This document shows, piece by piece, positions 1-6,483 of a stretch of DNA of 10,081 nucleotides. Position numbers and translations under genes: made by a program. This DNA is from Chloroflexota bacterium. Its GTDB lineage: Bacteria > Chloroflexota > UBA4733. The stretch covers positions 1 to 10,081 of the forward strand of contig JAMDCW010000072.1 in the NCBI GenBank assembly GCA_023489405.1. The letters run 5' to 3'. Under the pieces are notes generated by a model. The model was not told the DNA's origin. It was given only the letters and a program-made list of their open reading frames with translations, and made no database searches. Position 1 is the stretch's first letter; every line of letters begins with the position of its first letter.

Positions 1-79
1 ATCGTAGCGGAAGTAAACTATTCGCAGCAGTATGCCACCATGCTGCGTGCGCGGTACGGCACACATTTGGAGAGCGTCA
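1..79. repeat. Left arm of a 79-bp perfect inverted repeat
   Basis: These 79 bases are the exact reverse complement of 645-723, which lies inside korA. The match starts at the first base of the window, so the arm may extend further left. It ends abruptly at position 80, where the sequence is normal korB. The loop between the arms is 565 bases. Read on the minus strand, korB runs normally up to this point and then turns into the antisense of korA. A perfect, short, local inverted copy at a sequence edge that breaks a conserved gene is typical of a template-switch chimera or an assembly error. A genuine inverted duplication cannot be excluded from this window alone. Confidence 0.95.
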
Positions 80-575
80 GCGGGTTGATCGGGCGATCGA
101 TGCTGCCCTTCGGCGTACTCTTAGTAATGAAGCCAACGTTGCTCGTCGGTGAAGTTTGCCCTTTTGTTAGCCCGTAAATCTCATTGTCCATAATCACGTA
201 CGTGATATCGATATTGCGCCGCATCCCGTGCAGGAAGTGGTTACCACCGATCGCAAAAGCATCTCCATCGCCACCGACCACCAGCACCTTCAGCTTCGGA
301 TTCGCCAGCTTGACTCCCGTTGCGATCGGAATCGCTCGGCCGTGTACGCCGTGAAAACCATAGGTGCCAACGAAAAATGGAAAGCGACTCGAACAGCCAA
401 TGCCAGCAACGATCACCACATCTTCCGTGCGGTAACCCTTGATACGGAGCAAGTTCAGTACCGCATTGAGCACACCAAAGTCCCCGCAGCCAGGGCACCA
501 CGTCGGTTTCGCCGAGCTGCGGTACTGGTCAATGGTCAATGGACGTTCTGCCGTGAGTGAATGAGATTCAGGCAT
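18..575 (-). CDS. korB: 2-oxoacid:ferredoxin oxidoreductase, beta subunit, 3' end replaced
   Basis: This is the thiamine-diphosphate-binding beta subunit of a 2-oxoglutarate-type ferredoxin oxidoreductase, which with KorA converts a 2-oxoacid and CoA to acyl-CoA, CO2 and reduced ferredoxin. Visible signatures are CPGCG (C27, C30), GIGCSSR (C61), the TPP/Mg motif GDGD at 102-105 and NEIYGLTKGQ at 131-140. The ATG at 575 is chosen because AAAGG lies 9 bases upstream; a TTG at 584 has no such spacing. The start overlaps the korA stop by 8 bases (568-575), implying translational coupling. Only the first 166 or so codons are authentic. From about position 79 the frame reads through the inverted korA copy and stops at 18, giving 185 residues against the roughly 280-350 usual for the family. 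The fourth cluster cysteine, expected in the missing part, is absent, so this product as written could not be functional. Confidence 0.9.
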   Translation of the reverse strand: MPESHSLTAERPLTIDQYRSSAKPTWCPGCGDFGVLNAVLNLLRIKGYRTEDVVIVAGIGCSSRFPFFVGTYGFHGVHGRAIPIATGVKLANPKLKVLVVGGDGDAFAIGGNHFLHGMRRNIDITYVIMDNEIYGLTKGQTSPTSNVGFITKSTPKGSIDRPINPLTLSKCVPYRARSMVAYCCE

Positions 576-2364
576 GAATCGCAACCTTTCTAAGGATTGC
601 CCTCGTCAAATCTTCAACCTTGAATGGCTGTCCTCCGTAGGTCGTGACGCTCTCCAAATGTGTGCCGTACCGCGCACGCAGCATGGTGGCATACTGCTGC
701 GAATAGTTTACTTCCGCTACGATGAGCTGGCGCTTCCGCCGGATGAACGCCCCAACCTGATGATCAGGAATAGGCCACAGCATCCGCGGCGCGAGCATCT
801 CCACCGCTATCCCCTGCTCACGCAGCCGATCTATCGTTTCGATAACCACCCCAGCCGTCGATCCCCACGTAATGATGCCGAGTTCCGCTTCCGGATTTCC
901 GTAACGCAGCGGCGCTGGTGCTTCCGCCGCCGCTGCCGCCAGCTTACGGTGGCGCTTTTCCGTCATTGCTGAGTGCGTGGCGGTATCGTAGCGTAAAGCC
1001 CCGAGTTCATTGTGCTCCAATCCGGTCGCCGTGTACTCTCCTCCCGGCATACCGGGAATCGACGTGGGCGAAACTCCAGCAGATGTGCTCAGGTACCGTG
1101 CGTACTTCGCTGCCCCCTCTTGGGTCTCTTCATCCTTCCCGTGGCCGTTTCCCGAAACGGTCAAGCTAGCCATGCTTGCCGCATGCTCCCCGTCGAAAAG
1201 CGTGCGGTACTCTGTATGAACATCCTTGAGATTGAACCGTTCCACACTCTCCGTCCGCACCGCCAGCACGGTGTCCTGGAGCATAACCACCGGTACCTGG
1301 TAGCGCTCAGCAAAGTTGAACGCTTCAATGATCGTAGAGAAACAGTCCCGTACAGAAACTGGCGAGAAGACGAGCTTCGGTACCTCCCCATGGCCTCCAT
1401 ACACCGCTAGGTTGAGATCGCCTTGCTCATGCCGTGTTGGCATACCGGTCGATGGGCCGGCACGCTGCGCATCGACGATCACGCACGGCAGCTCCGCCAT
1501 CGAGGCTAAACCCAGCATTTCGATCATCAAGCTGAACCCCGGACCAGAAGTCGATGTCATCGCTTTCTTGCCGGCGTAGCTCGCACCCAGCACCATGCCT
1601 ATCGCCGCTATCTCATCTTCTGCCTGCACCACTGTGCCACCGAGTGCGGGCAGATTCGCCGCCATAAACTCCATAATGTCCGATGCCGGCGTGATAGGAT
1701 ATCCCGCGAGAAAGCGACATCCGGCTGCCAGCGCCCCCAGCGAAAGGCTCTGGTTTCCGCTCAATACCAAAATTCCCGGCACCGGTTCCGCACCCGTCAG
1801 CCGGTACCGCGATCGATCCGCAACGTGCTCCTCGACCCACGTAACCCCGGCTTCCAGCGCCGCCACATTCTGCGGCAGCAATTCCAGATGCCGCTTGAAC
1901 TGCCGCTTCAGCAGGTCGATGAGCGGCTCCTTAGGAAAATCGAAAAGTGCGGCAGCCATGCCAAAGGCTACGACATTGCGTCCGCGCTCAAACCGCAAAC
2001 GCGTCTTGGCAATTTCGGTTACCGGTACCGCCAGTGTTTGATACTCGCCGGTCGGCGGCTGAGCCATGTCCGCAGGATCAAAGAGCAAAAGACCACCAGG
2101 TTTCAAATCATGGATGTTATTCTCAAACCCCTCCTGATCGAAAACCCACAAGACGTCCACTGCATCGCCACGCGCATAAAGCTGGCGATTGCTCAGACGG
2201 ATTTCAAAGACCGCTTGCCCACCTTTGATCTCCGCCGGTGGACTGTAAAAAGTCAGCACACGAAAGCCGACACTCGCCGCTGCTTTCGTCACCAACTGAC
2301 CGACAGATTGCAAGCCTCCACCCGTCTCACCGCCGAAACGAATGACAAGGTCCCGCTTTTCCAC
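568..2364 (-). CDS. korA: 2-oxoacid:ferredoxin oxidoreductase, fused gamma-alpha subunit
   Basis: At 598 residues this is the large subunit of the two-gene KorAB type, in which the gamma and alpha domains are fused. Residues 1-185 form the gamma domain (GGETGGGLQS at 11-20, KGGQ near 48). From about residue 197 the alpha/pyrimidine-binding domain begins, with GNQSLSLGA, then GYPITPASDIMEFM at 221-234 and TSTSGPGFSLM near 270-280. A low-complexity linker (about 400-490) precedes the C-terminal transketolase-like domain. No ferredoxin-like 4Fe-4S domain is fused, so the cluster would sit in KorB. Start is GTG at 2364, with AAGGGGG at 2370-2376 five bases upstream; an ATG at 2366-2368 is out of frame. 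The family feeds ferredoxin from the TCA cycle or runs reductively in CO2 fixation. 2-oxoglutarate is the likely substrate from the KorAB architecture, but a branched-chain or pyruvate preference cannot be excluded. Confidence 0.93.
   Translation of the reverse strand: MEKRDLVIRFGGETGGGLQSVGQLVTKAAASVGFRVLTFYSPPAEIKGGQAVFEIRLSNRQLYARGDAVDVLWVFDQEGFENNIHDLKPGGLLLFDPADMAQPPTGEYQTLAVPVTEIAKTRLRFERGRNVVAFGMAAALFDFPKEPLIDLLKRQFKRHLELLPQNVAALEAGVTWVEEHVADRSRYRLTGAEPVPGILVLSGNQSLSLGALAAGCRFLAGYPITPASDIMEFMAANLPALGGTVVQAEDEIAAIGMVLGASYAGKKAMTSTSGPGFSLMIEMLGLASMAELPCVIVDAQRAGPSTGMPTRHEQGDLNLAVYGGHGEVPKLVFSPVSVRDCFSTIIEAFNFAERYQVPVVMLQDTVLAVRTESVERFNLKDVHTEYRTLFDGEHAASMASLTVSGNGHGKDEETQEGAAKYARYLSTSAGVSPTSIPGMPGGEYTATGLEHNELGALRYDTATHSAMTEKRHRKLAAAAAEAPAPLRYGNPEAELGIITWGSTAGVVIETIDRLREQGIAVEMLAPRMLWPIPDHQVGAFIRRKRQLIVAEVNYSQQYATMLRARYGTHLESVTTYGGQPFKVEDLTRAILRKVAIHA
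645..723. repeat. Right arm of the inverted repeat, within korA
   Basis: This is the native copy of the sequence duplicated in inverted orientation at 1-79. Here it is in frame and encodes part of the C-terminal domain of KorA, including the residues NYSQQYATML, with normal coding sequence on both sides. That makes it the original and the 1-79 arm the derived copy. Confidence 0.95.
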
Positions 2365-2369
2365 GCATT

Positions 2370-2376
2370 CCCCCTT
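2370..2376 (-). promoter_or_regulatory. Ribosome binding site of korA
   Basis: The minus strand reads AAGGGGG five bases before the GTG at 2364. This decides the GTG start over the nearby out-of-frame ATG. Confidence 0.7.
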
Positions 2377-2621
2377 AGGATCATTACATTACGGGAGTTG
2401 AGGACACCAAAAGAGAAGAAAACTGCCATGCGCCGTGGAACGCCGGCCTTCATCAACGATCATGTCCCGCAACCACCACGTTACTCATCTACGAGCAGTG
2501 TAGCACTTACGACGCTACTCCGATATCTCAACGTTACACTAGTCTCCCACCATCACGGCGTTTCTGTGACCACGTCCTCTCTTTTTAAAGTATATGGTTT
2601 CGCGCGATTTGCCTAGCGCCA

Positions 2622-2633
2622 CTGGTATACCAG
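2622..2633. promoter_or_regulatory. 12-bp palindrome CTGGTATACCAG, possible operator
   Basis: CTGGTATACCAG is a perfect 12-base palindrome lying 49 bases before the NUDIX start. Its core TGGTATACCA resembles operators known for FadR-subfamily GntR regulators (general form TGGTnnnACCA). It also contains an extended -10-like TGGTATACC, so a bound protein would cover the possible promoter. No cognate regulator gene is in the window. It could be chance. Confidence 0.35.
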
Positions 2634-2669
2634 ACTCCACAATCAGGAGAAAACACTGGCGAAATGTGA

Positions 2670-2677
2670 GGAAGGGG
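2670..2677 (+). promoter_or_regulatory. Ribosome binding site of the NUDIX gene
   Basis: GGAAGGGG lies five bases before the ATG at 2683, a strong purine-rich Shine-Dalgarno sequence that fixes the start. Confidence 0.7.
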
Positions 2678-2682
2678 CAGAA

Positions 2683-3258
2683 ATGAGGAAGTGGACTCGT
2701 TTGGATCGTCAACTGTTGCTCGATCGATCCCCCTGGCTGCGTATCTACCAGGATGCCCTCCTGTTACCCAATGGTCAGCGTATCCACGATTACTACCAAG
2801 TCGAATCCCGCGATTTTGTCGTTATCTGTGCCCTCACCGCTGCCAGCGAGCTGCTCGCCCTCAAAGGATACAAATACGCCCTCCATCAAGAAGATTTACA
2901 GCTTCCCGCTGGCTATCTCGAAGACGGTGAAGATCCCCTAGCTGCTGCTCAACGTGAGCTCCTCGAAGAAACTGGCTATCTAAGCCAAAACTGGCTCAAG
3001 TTTGGTTCTGCCATTGTCGATGGCAATCGCGGGAATGGTGCTGGCCACTTCTTTCTCGCAACAGGTGCCCATCTCCACCAGCAGCCCAGCTCTGGCGATC
3101 TTGAAGAACACCAGATCCTTCTCCTGCCACAAGCAGCAATTCCAGCGCTGATCACCCAGGGCCAGTTCCAGCAGCAAGGAACACTCGCTTGCCTCGCCTA
3201 CGTCTTAGCCCGAGCGCTCACCCAGTCCGCCGCACCCGGCGCACTCCCACCACCATAA
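2683..3258 (+). CDS. NUDIX hydrolase, ADP-ribose pyrophosphatase-like
   Basis: This 191-residue protein belongs to the NUDIX family, which hydrolyses nucleoside diphosphates linked to another moiety. The complete Nudix box spans residues 77-99: G77, E83, R91-E92 and E95-E96 fit GX5EX7REUXEEXGU, with Y99 at the final hydrophobic position. It is preceded by LPAG (74-77), as in ADP-ribose pyrophosphatases. The N-terminal part (about 15-60, with DYYQVESRDFVVI) fits the ADPRase-type beta-strand domain. The likely substrate is ADP-ribose or a related nucleotide sugar, inferred from family resemblance only. The ATG at 2683 is supported by GGAAGGGG at 2670-2677, five bases upstream. The gene diverges from korA, and its last 41 bases overlap the 3' end of the opposite-strand YfhO-like gene. 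The C-terminus is Pro/Ala-rich and probably unstructured. Confidence 0.9.
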   Translation: MRKWTRLDRQLLLDRSPWLRIYQDALLLPNGQRIHDYYQVESRDFVVICALTAASELLALKGYKYALHQEDLQLPAGYLEDGEDPLAAAQRELLEETGYLSQNWLKFGSAIVDGNRGNGAGHFFLATGAHLHQQPSSGDLEEHQILLLPQAAIPALITQGQFQQQGTLACLAYVLARALTQSAAPGALPPP

Positions 3259-5440
3259 CCACGATGCTGAGGGCTATCCCACCGCCGCCGCTCAGCAGCC
3301 CTCGGCGCAATCCCCGTTGGTGATAACGCAGCGCTATCGTGTGACGTCCTCTTGCGAGACGTATCCCGATCAGCGCCGTATCGACCGGATAGGTGTGTAC
3401 GCGCCGGCCATCTACCTCAGCAGTCCACCCCCGCGAATAAGGCAAGCTGACCACGAGGAGCGCCGGAACGGATACCGACACCGTCCCTGCTACAGCGTCA
3501 CCCGTCCATGCCGTCCATGCTTCCCGTTGCACGAGCGGCGTGGAAACGCTTGACAGCGGCCTCATCCCCTCCACAATCGCCAGCGCTCCAGGCTGTGTGA
3601 GCGCTAACGTCTTCGTCAAAGCTTCCTGCATTGAACCCGCCATCTCCACGCTATCGACAGCCCATGCTGGCGGCAAACCATACGTCAGGGCATAGACGGA
3701 GACATCGCCACTTCGACGAACAAGCCGGAATCCTGTACCCAGCTTCTGATGAGACACGACATAACGGACCGCCATCAACTGATCGATGAGGTAGCCATTC
3801 GACGCCCCTAAAAGCTTGGCACTCCGCAACAGTTCGATCGGTGAATCACCCATCGTCCCGGCGACGCCGTAGAGCAGATTGGTGTTGTGATTGATCGCAC
3901 CGTCACTACTGTTTCCAACACGATAGACACCTTGCTGCTGGCGAATCCAGCGTAACGCGCTAGCAACACTGTTCTGCGGGGCCGGTACCACTGGAGAACG
4001 GCTCAATTGAGCGCCGGCTGCTTGCAGGTTGACAACAGTCACGAAGACCGCGCTCGCAATTGCTACGGCGCGAGAAAGTCGATGAGACACCGTCAGCGCA
4101 ACGAGCATGCCGCTGCTCGCAAGAAGGAGTGCCGCGGTGATGAGGTTAAGCCCCAGCGGCATGGCCTGCACCGAGCTGAAGGGAGTTGAGCCTCGTGGGA
4201 AAAGGAGCGCCGCAGCAACGCTGCTCGGGATAATAACCAGCAATAAGGCCAGCACGAAGTCGATACCATGCGTATCACGCTTCGCCCGCGAAAAGACTTC
4301 GCTGGCTCCAAGCGCCGCCAGTGCTGCCAGCGCCAGCGCAGTGACGAAAGCCGCACGCTCTTGGTCGCGAAAACTCGCAAAGCCGGGGGCAAGACGATAG
4401 AGTACGGCAAATAGCGGTGTGTGCCCACCAAGAGCCACCACCGCTGCAATGCCGCCGATGGTAAGCCACGGCCACGCCGCTCGCCGGCGCATCGCGAGAG
4501 CGGCGCACACCAGTGGCAGCACGCCGATGTAGAACGTACGTTGAAAGATTCCTCCAGGCAGAAGCAATCCCCCAAAATCACTCCACTGATATCCGCCGCT
4601 CGCCGCCGCGTAGGAGAGATGTTCCCGTGTGCTCTCTTGCAGGAAAAACCAGCTCGGTAGCACCTGCATGCCCGCGATGCTGCCGGCGATCACGCCCGCT
4701 AGGACCAATCGTCCTAACGCCGGCAGTGTGCTTCCCTTCCGGCGAGGTAGACGGATGAGCGCATATCCAAACGTCGCATACCCTCCAAGCAACACCGTCT
4801 GGGCGTGTCCTGCCAGCACCATACAGCCACCAGCGACCCCTGCTAGACTCGCCGCCGCGACATTCCAAGGCGAACGGCTCAATGTCACATCGACAGCAAG
4901 CAGGACGAGCGGCAGCCAGATGACCGTCTCGAGTATTGGAAGCTGCGGCAACGGGTATGACGTCAAGAACCCTCCCAGTGTCCACGCCAGCGCGCCGAGG
5001 AGCGCTCCTGGAACCGACTGGCTCATCCGTAGAAATAAGAGATAGGCAAATACCCCTCCCAGGAAATAGCTCACTACCGCCCGCCACTCCAGTTGCATGT
5101 ACGTCAGATCTGGTCGAGCAATGAGCAGATTGAAGACGACATTGAGTGGATAAAACACGCCACTCTGCGGATCCGCCAGTTGCGGATAGCCGCCAAAGGT
5201 ATAGGGATTCCATACCGGCAGCCGCCCATGCTGCCACTCGTTCGCGATGAACCGCTGAAATGGAAAGAACTGCTGGCTGAAGTCGCTATCCGCAATGTAT
5301 TGGCGCTGCCACGGTCCAGGAAAGAGAAGCTGCCGGAAATAGCAAAGGACGGCAAGAAGCAGCACCGCGAGCGCTGCCGCATGCCATCCTGTTCGCTGCC
5401 ATCTACAAGCACCTGTGTGCCCCGATGCCTGCACGGTCAC
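3218..5440 (-). CDS. YfhO-family polytopic membrane protein
   Basis: This 740-residue integral membrane protein matches the YfhO family, large multi-pass proteins related to GT-C glycosyltransferases and linked to sugar transfer onto lipid or cell-envelope polymers. After a short cytoplasmic N-terminus and a first membrane segment (about 21-40) comes the hallmark extracytoplasmic loop: DSDFSQQFFPF (51-61), GRLPVWNPYTFGG (72-84) and LADPQSGVFYPLN (88-100). Many hydrophobic helices follow, then a soluble beta-rich domain with the family's C-terminal pattern (LPYSRGWTAEVDG, RGRHTIALRYH) and a final helix. The start is GTG at 5440, with GGGAGG seven bases upstream. Its GTGA overlaps the stop of the acyltransferase gene, so the two form an operon and are probably translationally coupled. 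The exact substrate is unknown. Neighbouring acyltransferase context suggests a glycolipid or lipid-linked glycan. Confidence 0.85.
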   Translation of the reverse strand: MTVQASGHTGACRWQRTGWHAAALAVLLLAVLCYFRQLLFPGPWQRQYIADSDFSQQFFPFQRFIANEWQHGRLPVWNPYTFGGYPQLADPQSGVFYPLNVVFNLLIARPDLTYMQLEWRAVVSYFLGGVFAYLLFLRMSQSVPGALLGALAWTLGGFLTSYPLPQLPILETVIWLPLVLLAVDVTLSRSPWNVAAASLAGVAGGCMVLAGHAQTVLLGGYATFGYALIRLPRRKGSTLPALGRLVLAGVIAGSIAGMQVLPSWFFLQESTREHLSYAAASGGYQWSDFGGLLLPGGIFQRTFYIGVLPLVCAALAMRRRAAWPWLTIGGIAAVVALGGHTPLFAVLYRLAPGFASFRDQERAAFVTALALAALAALGASEVFSRAKRDTHGIDFVLALLLVIIPSSVAAALLFPRGSTPFSSVQAMPLGLNLITAALLLASSGMLVALTVSHRLSRAVAIASAVFVTVVNLQAAGAQLSRSPVVPAPQNSVASALRWIRQQQGVYRVGNSSDGAINHNTNLLYGVAGTMGDSPIELLRSAKLLGASNGYLIDQLMAVRYVVSHQKLGTGFRLVRRSGDVSVYALTYGLPPAWAVDSVEMAGSMQEALTKTLALTQPGALAIVEGMRPLSSVSTPLVQREAWTAWTGDAVAGTVSVSVPALLVVSLPYSRGWTAEVDGRRVHTYPVDTALIGIRLARGRHTIALRYHQRGLRRGLLSGGGGIALSIVVMVVGVRRVRRTG

Positions 5441-6324
5441 GGGTCATCCTCCCACACGCGATGGAACAATACCCACTGATGCGGACGTCTGCGGAGTTCA
5501 GCAATAAGCTGGTACGCGATCCGCTCCGAGGACTGCCGGATGGCTGATCGCGCGCTCACCGTTGCCTCCGGAATGAATGGCTCCTTCACAGAAACCCGCG
5601 TCCGGCCATCACTCAGTCGTTCCGCCCAGATGGGGACGATAGGACATTGCTGGCGTAGCGCAAGCAATGAAATTCCCAAAGGAATGCGTAGAGCATGGCG
5701 TAGTGGAGGCACTGTTACTGGAATACCTGTGCCTTGTAAATCCCAATCACACGCAACCCCCACAGCATACCCTTCGCGGAGTGCTTGCTGAATGTGCGGC
5801 ACTACGGCTTCATCGAGTGTAATAACCTTACCGCCGAATCGCTGGCGTTCCTGCACAAAGAACCGGAATAACCATTCCGGAGTGATATGCTCGGTGAGGA
5901 CCGCGCACCGCGCCCCACGTACCACCAAAGCTTGCCCACCTTGGTCGATGCTCCCCAGATGCGCCGTCGCTATTACTACACCCCGACCTCCAGCTTGAGC
6001 CTCGACCAACCGCTCGAATCCCACGGCTTCCGTAGCCTTGAACATCTCTGTCGGGCTAAATCGAGACGTATGTATCATATCGACGTAGTTGAGCAGCAGC
6101 GTCTGAAAGGCGCCGCGTGCCGCACGCTGCACCATAGGCGCCGTTGAAGGCTGCTCCAATAAGCAGCTCAAATTGTGGCAGACAATTGCTCGCATATCCG
6201 GGCGCGTTGCATAGACGGCACTCCCCAACATACGCCCAAACCGCTGAGTCACCTTCAACGGCAGGAATGGCAGAACGCGCCTCGCTGCAGTCAACAGCGC
6301 TTCTGCTACGGCTTCACCCTTCAC
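5437..6324 (-). CDS. LpxL/HtrB/PatA-family lysophospholipid acyltransferase
   Basis: This 295-residue protein belongs to the bacterial lipid A biosynthesis acyltransferase family, membrane-associated enzymes that move an acyl chain onto a glycolipid. The catalytic HX4D motif is HLGSID at 122-127. The region around 192-200 (CDWDLQGTG) matches the substrate-site DxDLxGTG pattern, and the C-terminus (PHQWVLFHRVW, 281-291) matches the PxxW...VW ending. These last two features look closer to mycobacterial PatA (phosphatidylinositol mannoside acyltransferase) than to E. coli LpxL, although I judged this by eye. No N-terminal membrane anchor is obvious beyond a hydrophobic stretch at 15-25. Start is GTG at 6324, with GGAG (6332-6335 on the minus strand) seven bases upstream. 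It leads an operon with the YfhO-like gene, suggesting both build or modify an acylated glycolipid. Confidence 0.87.
   Translation of the reverse strand: MKGEAVAEALLTAARRVLPFLPLKVTQRFGRMLGSAVYATRPDMRAIVCHNLSCLLEQPSTAPMVQRAARGAFQTLLLNYVDMIHTSRFSPTEMFKATEAVGFERLVEAQAGGRGVVIATAHLGSIDQGGQALVVRGARCAVLTEHITPEWLFRFFVQERQRFGGKVITLDEAVVPHIQQALREGYAVGVACDWDLQGTGIPVTVPPLRHALRIPLGISLLALRQQCPIVPIWAERLSDGRTRVSVKEPFIPEATVSARSAIRQSSERIAYQLIAELRRRPHQWVLFHRVWEDDP
5448..5453 (-). promoter_or_regulatory. Ribosome binding site of the YfhO-like gene
   Basis: The minus strand reads GGGAGG seven bases before the GTG at 5440, inside the end of the upstream acyltransferase gene. It supports the overlapping GTGA start. 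Confidence 0.65.
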
Positions 6325-6435
6325 TGCTTATCTCCGCTCTCCTCTCCGTCTTCTCTGCAGGCCCCATACTACCCGTAGCCCGGTGGGTTCCCGCTCGCCT
6401 TTACTGCTCGCCACGTGTGGCCGGAACATCATCGG

Positions 6436-6444
6436 TGGTAGCAT
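6436..6444 (+). promoter_or_regulatory. Possible extended -10 for the lipoprotein gene
   Basis: TGGTAGCAT fits an extended -10 (TGn followed by TAGCAT, four of six matches to TATAAT). Transcription would then begin near 6451, leaving no room to use the ATG at 6454 and agreeing with the TTG start. No clear -35 is seen. Confidence 0.25.
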
Positions 6445-6468
6445 TGCCTAGGGATGGACAAAGACGAT

Positions 6469-6475
6469 GAGGGAG
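6469..6475 (+). promoter_or_regulatory. Ribosome binding site that selects a TTG start
   Basis: GAGGGAG ends eight bases before the TTG at 6484. The in-frame ATG at 6454 has no properly spaced Shine-Dalgarno sequence. The TTG start also gives a textbook signal peptide, so this site decides the start. Confidence 0.7.
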
Positions 6476-6483
6476 TATCATCT

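Larger units (their letters stand above)
2365..2682. other. Divergent intergenic region between korA and the NUDIX gene
   Basis: These 318 bases separate two divergent genes and must hold both promoters. I find no good TTGACA/TATAAT pair on either strand. Candidates are weak: an extended -10 (TGGTATACC, 2623-2631) toward the NUDIX gene, and TACACT on the minus strand (2496-2501) toward korA, without a convincing -35. A 12-base perfect palindrome lies at 2622-2633. One frame stays open across much of the region, but it is the extension of a shadow frame inside korA and has no coding character. Confidence 0.6.

Noticed and set aside
1825..2616. Plus-strand frame of 263 codons running from korA into the intergenic region
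   Set aside because: Most of it is antisense to korA, and its remaining part has no motif, no ribosome binding site and no end near a gene-like context.
2664..2669. ATG-TGA start-stop element before the NUDIX gene
   Set aside because: The nearest Shine-Dalgarno (AGGAG at 2645-2649) is 14 bases away, too far; likely chance within a purine-rich leader.
4578..5237. Open frame of 219 codons within the YfhO-like gene, and other overlapping frames there
   Set aside because: The overlapping 740-residue frame has strong family motifs and hydrophobic helices; the alternatives lack both and any start signal.
6454..6483. ATG at 6454 as the start of the lipoprotein gene
   Set aside because: No properly spaced Shine-Dalgarno, and it adds ten mostly charged residues before the signal peptide; the TTG at 6484 has GAGGGAG eight bases upstream and gives a standard lipoprotein signal.
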